From NCBI RefSeq assembly GCF_018336935.1, contig NZ_CP068771.1:2790001-2854000 (forward strand): a stretch of DNA of 64,000 nt, read 5' to 3'. The position numbers and the translations under genes are program-made. Position 1 is the stretch's first letter; the number at the start of each line of letters is the position of its first letter. Under the pieces are notes generated by a model that worked only from the letters and a program-made list of their open reading frames with translations, searched no databases and had not been told where the DNA came from. This document shows, in pieces, positions 50,719 through 59,511 of this stretch. This DNA is from Serratia plymuthica (GTDB lineage Bacteria; Pseudomonadota; Gammaproteobacteria; Enterobacterales; Enterobacteriaceae).

Positions 50719-50862
50719 AAGCCCTAACTGTTATATGAAAAAGTGAAATAACTGTCACTATTATAGTCACTGTACTCCGTGATTAACTTAACGCCAAGCT
50801 TTCACCAGAAAAATTACCGCTATACTGAAGAGGTTACTTTATGTTCACCCCAAGGAGGCACC

Positions 50863-52263
50863 ATGCTGGGTCTTGATGCACTGGAACTTGCCAGAATACA
50901 GTTCGCCTTCACCGTCTCTTTCCATATCCTTTTTCCCGCCATCACCATCGGCCTGGCCAGTTATCTGGCCGTGCTGGAAGGGCTGTGGCTGAAAACGCGC
51001 AATGAAGCCTACCGCGATCTGTACCATTTCTGGTCCAAGATTTTTGCCGTCAACTTCGGCATGGGCGTGGTTTCGGGTCTGGTGATGGCTTACCAGTTCG
51101 GCACCAACTGGAGCTTCTTCTCCGAGTTCGCCGGCAGCATAACCGGCCCGCTGCTGACCTACGAAGTGCTCACCGCCTTCTTCCTTGAAGCCGGTTTCCT
51201 GGGGGTGATGCTGTTCGGCTGGAACCGCGTCGGCCCTGGCCTGCACTTCTTCGCTACCTGCATGGTGGCCCTCGGCACGCTGATTTCCACCTTCTGGATC
51301 CTGGCGTCCAACAGTTGGATGCAAACCCCGCAGGGGCACGAAATCATCAACGGACAAGTGGTGCCGGTCGACTGGCTGAAGGTGATCTTCAACCCGTCAT
51401 TCCCGTATCGCCTGTTGCACATGTCGACCGCCGCTTTCCTGTCCTCGGCCTTCTTTGTCGGCGCTTCCGCTGCCTGGCACCTGCTGCGCGGTCGCGACAC
51501 GCCGGCAATGCGCAAAATGCTGTCGATGGCGATGTGGATGGCACTGATCGTCGCGCCGGTGCAGGCGATGATCGGCGATGCCCACGGTCTGAATACGCTG
51601 AAACATCAGCCGGCGAAGATCGCCGCCATCGAAGGCCACTGGGAAAACCCGCCGGGCGAGGCTACGCCGCTGATCCTGTTCGGCTGGCCGGATATGCAGC
51701 GCGAGGAAACGCGTTTCAAGCTGGAGGTGCCTTATCTCGGTAGCCTGATCCTGACCCACAGCCTGACCGAGCAGGTGCCGGCGCTGAAATCCTTCCCGCC
51801 GGAGGATCGCCCGAACTCCACCGTGGTGTTCTGGACGTTCCGCATCATGGTGGCGCTCGGCATGCTGATGATCCTCGCCGGGGTATGGAGCCTGTGGCTG
51901 CGCTGGCGCGGCGGGCTGTATCAGTCACGGCCCTTCCTCTATTTCATCCTGTGGATGGGGCCTTCCGGGCTGCTGGCACTGCTGGCGGGCTGGTTCACGA
52001 CCGAAATCGGTCGGCAGCCGTGGGTGGTGTATGGCCTGTTGCGCACCAAGGACGCCGTTTCTGCGCACGGCGACCTGCACATGAGCATCAGCCTGCTGGC
52101 GTTTATCGTCGTTTACTGTTCGGTGTTCGGCGTGGGGTATTCCTACATGATGCGCCTGATCCGGAAAGGACCGCAGCAGCATGAACATAAAGAAGATGAC
52201 ACCGAAGGCCGGCCGGCACGCCCGCTGTCTGCGGTGAAAGACACTCTGGATGACAGGAGCTGA
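50863..52263 (+). CDS. cioA: Cytochrome bd ubiquinol oxidase subunit I, short Q-loop (CioA type)
   Basis: The ATG at 50863 follows AAGGAGG and gives 466 residues. The opening LDALELARIQFAFTVSFHIL holds the heme b595 His and GMGVVSGLVMAYQFGTNW is conserved. The quinol loop is short compared with E. coli CydA (522), which marks the CioA or cyanide-insensitive subfamily. It oxidises quinol and reduces O2 to water without proton pumping. Forms a complex with the next gene, 2 bp away. Confidence 0.9.
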   Translation: MLGLDALELARIQFAFTVSFHILFPAITIGLASYLAVLEGLWLKTRNEAYRDLYHFWSKIFAVNFGMGVVSGLVMAYQFGTNWSFFSEFAGSITGPLLTYEVLTAFFLEAGFLGVMLFGWNRVGPGLHFFATCMVALGTLISTFWILASNSWMQTPQGHEIINGQVVPVDWLKVIFNPSFPYRLLHMSTAAFLSSAFFVGASAAWHLLRGRDTPAMRKMLSMAMWMALIVAPVQAMIGDAHGLNTLKHQPAKIAAIEGHWENPPGEATPLILFGWPDMQREETRFKLEVPYLGSLILTHSLTEQVPALKSFPPEDRPNSTVVFWTFRIMVALGMLMILAGVWSLWLRWRGGLYQSRPFLYFILWMGPSGLLALLAGWFTTEIGRQPWVVYGLLRTKDAVSAHGDLHMSISLLAFIVVYCSVFGVGYSYMMRLIRKGPQQHEHKEDDTEGRPARPLSAVKDTLDDRS

Positions 52264-52265
52264 GC

Positions 52266-53273
52266 ATGGGCATCGATCTTCCGCTGATTTGGTTTATGAT
52301 CATCGTGTTCAGCACCATGATGTACGTGGTAATGGACGGCTTTGATTTGGGTATCGGCATCCTGTTCCCGTGGGTTAAGGACAGCGGTGACCGCGATGTG
52401 ATGATGAACACCGTCGCCCCGGTATGGGACGGCAACGAAACCTGGTTGGTGCTGGGCGGCGCGGCGCTGTACGGCGCCTTCCCGCTGGCCTACTCGGTGA
52501 TCCTCGACGCGCTGGCGATCCCGCTCACCCTGATGCTGTTCGGGCTGATTTTCCGCGGCGTGGCCTTCGAATTCCGCTTCAAGGCAACGGCGGAAAAGCG
52601 CCATATCTGGGACAAGGCATTTATCTGGGGATCAATCTTCGCCACCTTCAGCCAGGGTGTCGTGGTCGGCGCCATCATCAACGGTTTCCCGGTTCACGGC
52701 CGCACCTATGCCGGCGGCGCGCTGGATTGGCTGACGCCGTTCGCGCTGTTCTGCGGGCTGGGGCTGGTGGTGACCTATGCCCTGCTGGGTTGCACCTGGC
52801 TGGTGATGAAAACCGCCGGCGATCTGCAGGCGCGCATGTATCGCCTGGCAACGCCGCTGCTGGTCATCCTGCTGCTGGTGCTGGCGACGGTCAGCATCTG
52901 GACGCCGATCGCCCATCCGGAGATCGGCAACCGCTGGTTCACGCTGCCTAACCTGTTCTGGCTGCTGCCGGTGCCGGTACTGGTGCTGCTCAGCGCCTGG
53001 GGCATCCAGCGCGGGGTGAAACGCGGCGCGCACTATTCGCCGTTTATGTTGACCCTGCTGTTGGTGTTCCTCGGCCTGAGCGGATTGGGCATCAGCATCT
53101 GGCCGTTGCTGATCCCGCCGTCCATCACCTTGTGGGACGCCGCCTCACCGCCGCAAAGCCTCGGTTTTATGCTGGTGGGCGCGCTGTTTATCATCCCGAT
53201 TATTTTGGTTTACACCTTCTGGAGCTACTACGTGTTCCGCGGCAAGGTCAGCCATGAGCATGGCTATCACTGA
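52266..53273 (+). CDS. cioB: Cytochrome bd oxidase subunit II (CioB type)
   Basis: 335 residues with multiple membrane helices, opening MGIDLPLIWFMIIVFSTMMY and containing MDGFDLGIGILFPWV and WDGNETWLVLGGAALYGAFP, the subunit II signatures. Stabilises the heme groups of subunit I. Confidence 0.93.
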   Translation: MGIDLPLIWFMIIVFSTMMYVVMDGFDLGIGILFPWVKDSGDRDVMMNTVAPVWDGNETWLVLGGAALYGAFPLAYSVILDALAIPLTLMLFGLIFRGVAFEFRFKATAEKRHIWDKAFIWGSIFATFSQGVVVGAIINGFPVHGRTYAGGALDWLTPFALFCGLGLVVTYALLGCTWLVMKTAGDLQARMYRLATPLLVILLLVLATVSIWTPIAHPEIGNRWFTLPNLFWLLPVPVLVLLSAWGIQRGVKRGAHYSPFMLTLLLVFLGLSGLGISIWPLLIPPSITLWDAASPPQSLGFMLVGALFIIPIILVYTFWSYYVFRGKVSHEHGYH

Positions 53274-53287
53274 TGAGGGAGGAGAGC

Positions 53288-53431
53288 ATGAACGATAAAA
53301 CCGCACCCGCTCCCTGGTGGAAACGCGTCGGCTGGCTGGTGATCATCTGGAGCGCCAGCGTGCTGGGGTTGTTCCTGGTCGCTTCAATATTCCGCCTGCT
53401 GATGACCGCAGCGGGCATGAAGTCGCACTGA
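53288..53431 (+). CDS. DUF2474 small subunit of the bd oxidase
   Basis: A 47-residue gene 14 bp behind cioB, with GGAGAGC ahead of the ATG. It carries a basic/Trp segment PWWKRVGWLVIIWSAS and one membrane helix. DUF2474 proteins occur immediately after cioAB in many proteobacteria and are presumed accessory subunits analogous to CydX. Followed by a strong terminator. Confidence 0.85.
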   Translation: MNDKTAPAPWWKRVGWLVIIWSASVLGLFLVASIFRLLMTAAGMKSH

Positions 53432-53449
53432 CCGCTAATAATCCAAGGA

Positions 53450-53485
53450 AAAATGACCACCGACGATGGGTGGTCATTTTAACGA
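53450..53485. terminator. Terminator between the cio operon and the lipid operon
   Basis: AAAATGACCACC (53450-53461) pairs with GGTGGTCATTTT (53469-53480) around a 7-base loop. It closes both convergent operons. Confidence 0.88.
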
Positions 53486-53514
53486 TAGCAGGTTGCGACG
53501 TCATACTCCCTCCA

Positions 53515-54606
53515 TCACGACGCCGGCGGCTTTCGCCCCATCTCGCTGAGAAAATGCTGCTGTAACCGCAGCAACTCCCCCAGTTCAAGCACCCGATAGT
53601 CGATACCATAGCGCGGCGCCACCTCGGCAATGATGCGGCTCAACGCGGGATAATGCCGGTGGCTCCAGTGCGGAAACAGGTGATGCGTCAGATGCAGATT
53701 CGCCCCGCCCAGCCAATACCCCAGCCAGCGCGGCCGGGTGCGCCAGTCAAAGGTGGTGGCGAACACGTGACGATATCTGCCGTGCGGCAACGCCCCCTGC
53801 TCCGGTGCCTGATAAAATTTCGCCTTGGCCCAGTGGGTGCCGATAATCAGCATCACGAACAGCAGCGAAGAGAGCATCTGGCTCAGCAGATAAACCAGCA
53901 GGATCTCGCCGATGCCGATCTCCGGTGGCAGCAGATAACCCGGGATCGCCAGCGCCAGAAGAAAATGCGCCGCTTTGCCCGCCAGAAAAATGCCCCATCC
54001 GCGCGCCCCTTGCTGCGCCATCCGTGCCGCCACCCGGGTTCTTCCCGCCCGATCCAGCCAGTCGAACAGCCAGATGTAATACGGGAAGGTCATGGCCGCC
54101 ACCAACGGCCAGTAATATCGCTGTGCGCGCATAAAGGGTTTCCAACGCTGGAACGGCGTCTGGCGCAGCACGCCGTTGGCGTCGATATCGGGATCGTAGT
54201 GTTCGATATTGTTATGCGCATGATGAAAAATAACGTGCCGCACCCGCCAGCAATCAGAGTCCAGCCCGAGCGGGATGCTGACCAGGCCGTTCAGCCAGCG
54301 ATTGGCCCAGGACCGTTTGAAAAACGCGTTGTGCGAAGCATCGTGCACCACGTTTACCGTCAGAAACATGCCGATAAAGATAAAGCCGAAATAGCAGGCG
54401 AAATAGGCCCAGACGTTCCGCTGCTGCAGGCTAACCACATAACAGAACGCACACAGCGCCAGCAGCGCCGCCACCTTCGCCAACATGCCGACATCGGCGA
54501 AACGGTGGTCGCGATTGCCGGCCAGATAGTCATGGGCCGCCTGCATCAATGCACGATGCAGCCCGGCATCATCGCGCCGAAAAGCCAGCGGACGCAGCGG
54601 CTTCAT
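53515..54606 (-). CDS. Membrane fatty acid desaturase 1
   Basis: 363 residues, multiple membrane helices. The three histidine boxes of the di-iron desaturase family are HDASH (in VNVVHDASHNAFF), HHAHNNIEH and HLTHH (in NLHLTHHLFPHWSHRHYP). It is clearly paralogous to the gene upstream (WANR, WRVRHV, QTPFQRW, WPL and ALPHGRYRH-type stretches). It should introduce a double bond or related oxidation into an acyl chain. Last gene of an eight-gene operon; the start overlaps the preceding gene by 4 bp. Confidence 0.88.
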   Translation of the reverse strand: MKPLRPLAFRRDDAGLHRALMQAAHDYLAGNRDHRFADVGMLAKVAALLALCAFCYVVSLQQRNVWAYFACYFGFIFIGMFLTVNVVHDASHNAFFKRSWANRWLNGLVSIPLGLDSDCWRVRHVIFHHAHNNIEHYDPDIDANGVLRQTPFQRWKPFMRAQRYYWPLVAAMTFPYYIWLFDWLDRAGRTRVAARMAQQGARGWGIFLAGKAAHFLLALAIPGYLLPPEIGIGEILLVYLLSQMLSSLLFVMLIIGTHWAKAKFYQAPEQGALPHGRYRHVFATTFDWRTRPRWLGYWLGGANLHLTHHLFPHWSHRHYPALSRIIAEVAPRYGIDYRVLELGELLRLQQHFLSEMGRKPPAS

Positions 54607-55685
54607 GGCTGCCCCATGCGACGTAAAAACTGCTGCTGTTGCGCCAGCAGTTCGCGATAACCGATACAGCGGTATTCCATGCCGTGCTGTGCGGCCAACT
54701 GCGCCACAATGTTGGCCAGCGCCGGATAATGGCGATGATTCCAGCCGGGGAACAGATGGTGGGTCAGGTGATAATTCAGCCCACCGGTCAAATGCCGCAG
54801 CCAGCGCGGGGACGTCAGCCAGTCACAGGCGGTGGCGAAATTGTGACGATACCAACCGTGCGGCATGCTCGGCCCCTCAGGTACTGGGTAAAACTCGGCC
54901 TGCGCCCAGTGGGTGCCCAGCAACAAGAACACCACCCACAGCGAGGCGCACATCTGGCTGAGCGCGTAGGTCAGCAAGACCCACGGCCAGCCAATGCCAT
55001 GGTATTGGCACACCACCAGCGGCACGGCCAGCACCAGCAACAGATGTCCAATCTTGCACAGGATAAACACCGCCCAACCGCCACGCCCCGGCAACACGTT
55101 CTTTTCGTGCAGCGGGGTTTTGCCCAGGCGATCCGACCAGTCAAAAATCCAGGCGATATAGGGCAAGGAGAGCGCGGCGATCAGCGGCCAGTAAAGATGC
55201 TGATAACGCATATGCTTGCGCCAGCGCTGGAACGGCGTCTGGCGGAAGAAACCGTTCTCCTCGGTGTCCAGATCGTAATGTTCAACGTTGGCGTAAACGT
55301 GGTGATACTCGACATGGCGTACCCGCCAATAATCCGGATCCACCCCGAGCGGCAGCGTCACCAGCCGCCCCACCAGACGGTTCGCCCAGGGGGCGCGCAG
55401 AAAGGCATTGTGCGAGGCATCGTGATTCACATTCACGTTAAGCAGCATCCCCATCATCACAAACAGGAAATAGCAGCCGAAAAACGCCCACGTCTGCTGT
55501 TGCATCAGCGCCAAGGCATAAAAACCGCCGCACAACGCCAGCAGCAGTGCCGCCAACGCCAGCCGCCCAGCGTCGGCGTAGCGATGATCATCCGCCAGAT
55601 AAGCATGCGCCGCACGCTTAAGCGCGCGATGAAACGCCTGTTCCCCGGCTGCGGGGAAACTCAGCGGCGAAAGCCTGTCAGCCAT
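54603..55685 (-). CDS. Membrane fatty acid desaturase 2
   Basis: The ATG at 55685 (GAGGAAG upstream) gives 360 residues; it lies 8 bp inside the previous gene. Histidine boxes HDASH (VNVNHDASHNAFL), HHVYANVEH and HLTHH (NYHLTHHLFPGWNHRHYP). Acyl-desaturase of the linoleoyl-CoA-desaturase-like clade. Together with its paralogue it could set two successive unsaturations. Overlaps its downstream neighbour by 4 bp. Confidence 0.88.
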   Translation of the reverse strand: MADRLSPLSFPAAGEQAFHRALKRAAHAYLADDHRYADAGRLALAALLLALCGGFYALALMQQQTWAFFGCYFLFVMMGMLLNVNVNHDASHNAFLRAPWANRLVGRLVTLPLGVDPDYWRVRHVEYHHVYANVEHYDLDTEENGFFRQTPFQRWRKHMRYQHLYWPLIAALSLPYIAWIFDWSDRLGKTPLHEKNVLPGRGGWAVFILCKIGHLLLVLAVPLVVCQYHGIGWPWVLLTYALSQMCASLWVVFLLLGTHWAQAEFYPVPEGPSMPHGWYRHNFATACDWLTSPRWLRHLTGGLNYHLTHHLFPGWNHRHYPALANIVAQLAAQHGMEYRCIGYRELLAQQQQFLRRMGQP

Positions 55686-56811
55686 CGGGTTCTTCCTCCG
55701 GTGCAAGCGCCGCTTTCCGCCCCCAGCCTATGGCCACGCACAGGGCATGCAGCGCGGTAGCCACCATGGTGATGTGCCAATAGCGTTGCGGCCAGCCAAG
55801 ATACCCCATAAACAGCAACACAATTCCCAGCGTCACCAGCAGCCAGGCGACAATCGCCCAGTTGTGCCCTTCCGACATGCCGCCCAACGCGACCGATCCC
55901 AGCGCCAGCAACGCCAGCAGCGCCATTTGCGGCCAGTGAATGTCGGCGTAGCCGTAGCCATACTGGTAGACATAGCCAATCACCAGGGTAAATAACAGCA
56001 TCGCGCCGCTGAACAGGCTGAATGCCGAACAGCGGAAGCGAACGTTCGCCGCTGCCGGGCGCCACGCAAGCCGGAAATACCGCAGTAACGGCAGGTTACT
56101 GGCCCAAAACGGGTTGGCGGACGCTTTATCCCCACCGACGCCATAGACAAACGGCGTTTCAGGCAGGCTCGGGCAAAAAGTGCCGAACAGCTTGTCCCAG
56201 AAAATGAAACTGCCGCCGAAGTTCTTGTTCGAATAGGCCAGGTCTTTGACATGATGTACCCGGTGGTGGGCCGGAGTGACCAGAATTTTCTCCAGCACGC
56301 CAAGCCGGGGCGTCAGGGCATTATGGTTAAACAGCTGGATGCTGTAATGCAGGATCGAGACCGTGACAAACACCGTCAGCGGCACGCCCACCAGCGCCAG
56401 CAGTAAAAAGAACGGTATCGAGGTCAGCGACGAATACCAGGAGTTACGGACCCCCAGCGACAGATTGAAATGCTCGCCCTGATGGTGCACCACGTGTACC
56501 GCCCACAGCACCCGCAGATAATGGTGCAAGCGGTGCAGCCAGTAAAAACCGAAATCCCATGCCAGCAGCGCAAACAACCACATCAACGGCGGCGGCCAGG
56601 CATCCAGCAGGCCCAGGCTGAAATGCGCGGCCACATAGCCGTAGCAGGTGATCTCCAGCCCGCGAAACAGCCACAGCATGATATGACCGGAATTCAAATT
56701 GAACACCACGTCATGCCAGTTGACCCGCTGCCGTTGCACCCACTGCAATACTCCGGCTTCGCCGACGACGACAAACAGCATGAACACTATCGGCATGGCT
56801 AAATCGCTCAT
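55678..56811 (-). CDS. Sterol-desaturase-family (fatty acid hydroxylase) membrane protein
   Basis: 377 residues. The histidine cluster of the superfamily is present: FYWLHRLHHYLRVLWAVH, VVHHQGEHFNLS and TPAHHRVHHVKD, all in the expected order between membrane segments. An extra hydrophobic C-terminal domain of about 110 residues follows the catalytic part. These di-iron enzymes hydroxylate or desaturate lipids, sterol-like rings or alkyl ethers. Bacterial members act on hopanoids, carotenoids and ceramides. The product here is unknown. Confidence 0.87.
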   Translation of the reverse strand: MSDLAMPIVFMLFVVVGEAGVLQWVQRQRVNWHDVVFNLNSGHIMLWLFRGLEITCYGYVAAHFSLGLLDAWPPPLMWLFALLAWDFGFYWLHRLHHYLRVLWAVHVVHHQGEHFNLSLGVRNSWYSSLTSIPFFLLLALVGVPLTVFVTVSILHYSIQLFNHNALTPRLGVLEKILVTPAHHRVHHVKDLAYSNKNFGGSFIFWDKLFGTFCPSLPETPFVYGVGGDKASANPFWASNLPLLRYFRLAWRPAAANVRFRCSAFSLFSGAMLLFTLVIGYVYQYGYGYADIHWPQMALLALLALGSVALGGMSEGHNWAIVAWLLVTLGIVLLFMGYLGWPQRYWHITMVATALHALCVAIGWGRKAALAPEEEPDG

Positions 56812-57425
56812 CCTGCCTCTCCTTTTACCCTGTCTCGCCGGGCGCCTTTAATGCGCAGGGCCAACCAGCCGGCCAGCCAAGCCAGTAGCGCCCCGCTCGC
56901 CAGATCGACAAACAAATGGCGGCGCAGTTGCAAAATTGAAACGGCGATCGCCACCGCCCAAACCGCCAAAAGCGCCGTCCTCACCTTACGCTGCCGGTCG
57001 CTGAGCGCCCAAACCGCCAGCAGCGTCAGCGCCATATGCAGCGAGGGCAGGCAATTTTGCGCTGAATCTACCCCAATCAGCGCCGCCAGCGCCTCGGAGC
57101 TTAAACCGGTGCCGCTATCCACCGGATATGCCATCGTGGTCGGCCACAACAGGTATATGGCGCCGGCCCCCAGAGCGGTCAGTTGCATGGCCGTTGCCAG
57201 CCATTTGACCCGATGAACCGGTGCCAGCAAATACCCCAGCGGAATGAGGATAAAGAAAGACAGATACAACCAAACGGCAGCCGGGCTGAAGGGGATCCAG
57301 CGGTCAATCGCCGAAGGCGATAACCGTTGCCCTACCCCTTGCCACAGATCGGCGCTGGAATAAATCACCCCAACAAATCCCCAGCCCAACAACATTTGCC
57401 TTAACCGAAACAGGATTATTTTCAT
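56808..57425 (-). CDS. PAP2/Aur1-like membrane phosphatase or head-group transferase
   Basis: 205 residues, five to six membrane helices. The active-site halves are NCLPSLHMALTLLAV and RRHLFVDLASGALLA, matching the SLH and HxxxD parts of the PAP2 superfamily; their form is closest to the Aur1/inositolphosphotransferase branch. Classical KX6RP motif is not evident. Likely removes or swaps a phosphate-linked head group on a lipid in the membrane. Overlaps both neighbours by 4 bp. Confidence 0.8.
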   Translation of the reverse strand: MKIILFRLRQMLLGWGFVGVIYSSADLWQGVGQRLSPSAIDRWIPFSPAAVWLYLSFFILIPLGYLLAPVHRVKWLATAMQLTALGAGAIYLLWPTTMAYPVDSGTGLSSEALAALIGVDSAQNCLPSLHMALTLLAVWALSDRQRKVRTALLAVWAVAIAVSILQLRRHLFVDLASGALLAWLAGWLALRIKGARRDRVKGEAG

Positions 57426-58708
57426 GCCATCCCCGCCAAACGGATGATCCGCCGTCTTTTTCTGTCAAATTCCGGCATCACCGCCTGTACCGTTAATTGC
57501 CACTCCAGCAGGTCGGTAGCGACGCCCTGTTGGCCGAGCACCTCGACCAGGTGCGCCTGACAATGCGCCAACTCAGCCTGGGTACAATCGGCAATCAATT
57601 GCAAACGCCGTTGCGCGTGTTGAATCAGCCGATAGTCGCTGGTTACCGGCAGCGCATTGGCGATCGCCCGGCTGCACAAGTCGGCAAAGACTACCCTGGG
57701 TTGCCGCTGCCTATCCGGCAGAAGCAGTTGATCGTCCCTGCGCCCTTCGATACGGGCAAGCGCCATCGTCGGCTGCCCGCACGGGCAGGGTTCGGGCCGC
57801 CTGACCAGCACGTCATCCAGCCGATAACGCACTATCGGCTGGGTGCTGCGGGTAAAGTCGGTGATCAACGGCGTAAAACGGTGCTCATCGATCCACTGCG
57901 GTTCAATATGCAAAAACTCTTCGTTCAGATGCAGCGTGCCGTGCGCGCAGGTGGCGGCCAGGAAACCCTCGGTGGCCTGATACACTTCGCCCACCGCCGG
58001 AAAAACCTGCGCCAGCAAGCGGCGATCCTGTTCCTCCAACACTTCCGCCACCGAAATCACTTTTTTCACGTTGAGGACGAGCTGTTTTTTCAGCACCGCC
58101 AACGCCAACGCGCGCAGTACCTGAGCCGGCGCCACAATCAGGGTGGGTGCCTGCTGTTCCAGGCGCGGCAACTGCGCGGAAAACGGGGCAAACAGATCGT
58201 AGAACGCCAGGCTCAACCAGCGATTATTGACACTCTGATAAAGGTTATTGTCCGCCCGCAGAAACAGCGCGACGCGTTCGCCGGCAAACAGCCCGTCCGG
58301 CAGCATCTTCGCCAGCATGCCGCCGGCCCAGACTTGCTGCTCGCGCGGGCCGACGACAAACAGGCCGCGCTGCCCAGAGGTGCCGGAAGACAACCCAACG
58401 CTGTATTGACCGATTTTTGGCGTAAAATCCCGCTCCGCCTCGCTGCGCTGCGCACAGGCAAACAACGCGTCACGCTGCAATCCGGCGGTATTCATTTGGT
58501 CGAACTGCGCCATCATCAGCGCCTTGTCCATCAGCGGCCAGGCGGCGATCGGTTGCCGGCTGAAGCGCCTGAAGTAAGGGCTTCTCGCCAGTACCCGGCG
58601 CGCGAAGACGTCAAGCCGTTTAGCCTGGTGCGCCTCCAGTGCCGCGCGATCGGCAAAGATTAAGCGCCGGGCGCGAAAATAGTGCCACAGCGTCATTAGC
58701 GGGATCAT
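57422..58708 (-). CDS. F390-synthetase-related adenylate-forming enzyme
   Basis: The ATG at 58708 has GAGGGGG upstream and gives 428 residues. The AMP-binding core is SVGLSSGTSGQRGLFVVGP (the phosphate-binding SSGTSG loop). YQATEGFLAATC and YRLDDVLVRRPEPCPCGQPT belong to the CapK/F390-synthetase/phenylacetate-CoA-ligase branch, with the CPCG zinc-like motif. It probably activates a carboxylate as an adenylate, for CoA, ACP or intramolecular transfer. It is not an OleC orthologue by eye. Overlaps its neighbours by 4 bp. Confidence 0.82.
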   Translation of the reverse strand: MIPLMTLWHYFRARRLIFADRAALEAHQAKRLDVFARRVLARSPYFRRFSRQPIAAWPLMDKALMMAQFDQMNTAGLQRDALFACAQRSEAERDFTPKIGQYSVGLSSGTSGQRGLFVVGPREQQVWAGGMLAKMLPDGLFAGERVALFLRADNNLYQSVNNRWLSLAFYDLFAPFSAQLPRLEQQAPTLIVAPAQVLRALALAVLKKQLVLNVKKVISVAEVLEEQDRRLLAQVFPAVGEVYQATEGFLAATCAHGTLHLNEEFLHIEPQWIDEHRFTPLITDFTRSTQPIVRYRLDDVLVRRPEPCPCGQPTMALARIEGRRDDQLLLPDRQRQPRVVFADLCSRAIANALPVTSDYRLIQHAQRRLQLIADCTQAELAHCQAHLVEVLGQQGVATDLLEWQLTVQAVMPEFDRKRRRIIRLAGMA

Positions 58709-59511
58709 AGATCCCCCTCGTGGCACAGAAGAATGTTCACGTTGCCGCCCGCCCACAGTTGGTTCAGCCGTTCCAGCGTGCGGTAATAGCCCTTGGGATC
58801 GTCCATCACCAGATTGGCCAGCACTGACGGCCCTCGCAATTGCTGATAGCTCAATGGCGACCAGGCGGCATCGCTGGCCAACAGCGTCCAGCCGCTCTCG
58901 GTGAGAATAAACGCGCCGATATGACCCGCCGCATGGCCGGGTAAGGGCACCAGCAGGATCTGCCCTTCGCTGCCTGGCAGCACATATCCCCGCTCAAAAG
59001 GTGCCAGCAGCGCAGGCAAACTCACCTGCGCAAAGCCCTCGATAAACTGCAGGCCACTCTCGAAATCGTCAGGGATCAAACCGGGGATAAACGCGCGTTT
59101 TAACGCAGCGAAGCCACGCAACGTGCGGGTTTGCTGCCAACCCTCGCCGGAACAGATAAAATCGAGATGAGCGAAGTCGCGCAACCCGGCAATGTGGTCG
59201 GCGTGAAAATGCGAAATAATCAGCCCCTGAATATCGTCGGCGGCATAACCCGCGGCGCCCAGCTGCTGCGCCAGCGATTCGGCGGGATCGAAATAGACCG
59301 GCGTCATCTGCCGGTAGATGCGGAAAATACCCGACTGCGTCTGCTGCTGGAAATAGCGCGCATAGCCGGTATCCCACAGCCAGCGGCGGTTCCCCACCTC
59401 AAGCAGGTAGGCGCGCGCCGGGAATTTACACACCCGGAACCCCGCTCCGCGCAGCGCCATGCAGCCAATGTGGGTGCAGTAGCCCACGTCAAAGACCGTG
59501 ACCTTAGCCAT
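58705..59511 (-). CDS. MBL-fold hydrolase (quorum-lactonase-like)
   Basis: 268 residues with the metal-binding ISHFHADHIAGL (HxHxDH), LPLPGHAAGHIGAF, LASDAAWSP and a terminal LLCHEGDL His, as in the lactonase/glyoxalase-II type MBL enzymes. N-terminal FDVGYCTHIGCMALRGAG is unusual. In this operon it may hydrolyse a thioester or lactone intermediate. It overlaps the SDR-type gene by 8 bp and the next gene by 4 bp. Confidence 0.82.
   Translation of the reverse strand: MAKVTVFDVGYCTHIGCMALRGAGFRVCKFPARAYLLEVGNRRWLWDTGYARYFQQQTQSGIFRIYRQMTPVYFDPAESLAQQLGAAGYAADDIQGLIISHFHADHIAGLRDFAHLDFICSGEGWQQTRTLRGFAALKRAFIPGLIPDDFESGLQFIEGFAQVSLPALLAPFERGYVLPGSEGQILLVPLPGHAAGHIGAFILTESGWTLLASDAAWSPLSYQQLRGPSVLANLVMDDPKGYYRTLERLNQLWAGGNVNILLCHEGDL

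Noticed and set aside
54639..55760. Long antisense frame across the desaturase 2 gene (373 codons)
   Set aside because: Gln/His/Arg-rich artefact opposite a protein with complete histidine boxes.
57497..58663. Long antisense frame across the adenylate-forming gene (388 codons)
   Set aside because: Same kind of shadow; no signal, domain or start site.
58705..59511. Calling the MBL protein an acyl-homoserine lactone quorum-quenching enzyme
   Set aside because: The HxHxDH motif is shared by many MBL hydrolases, and its position inside a coupled lipid operon argues for a pathway role.
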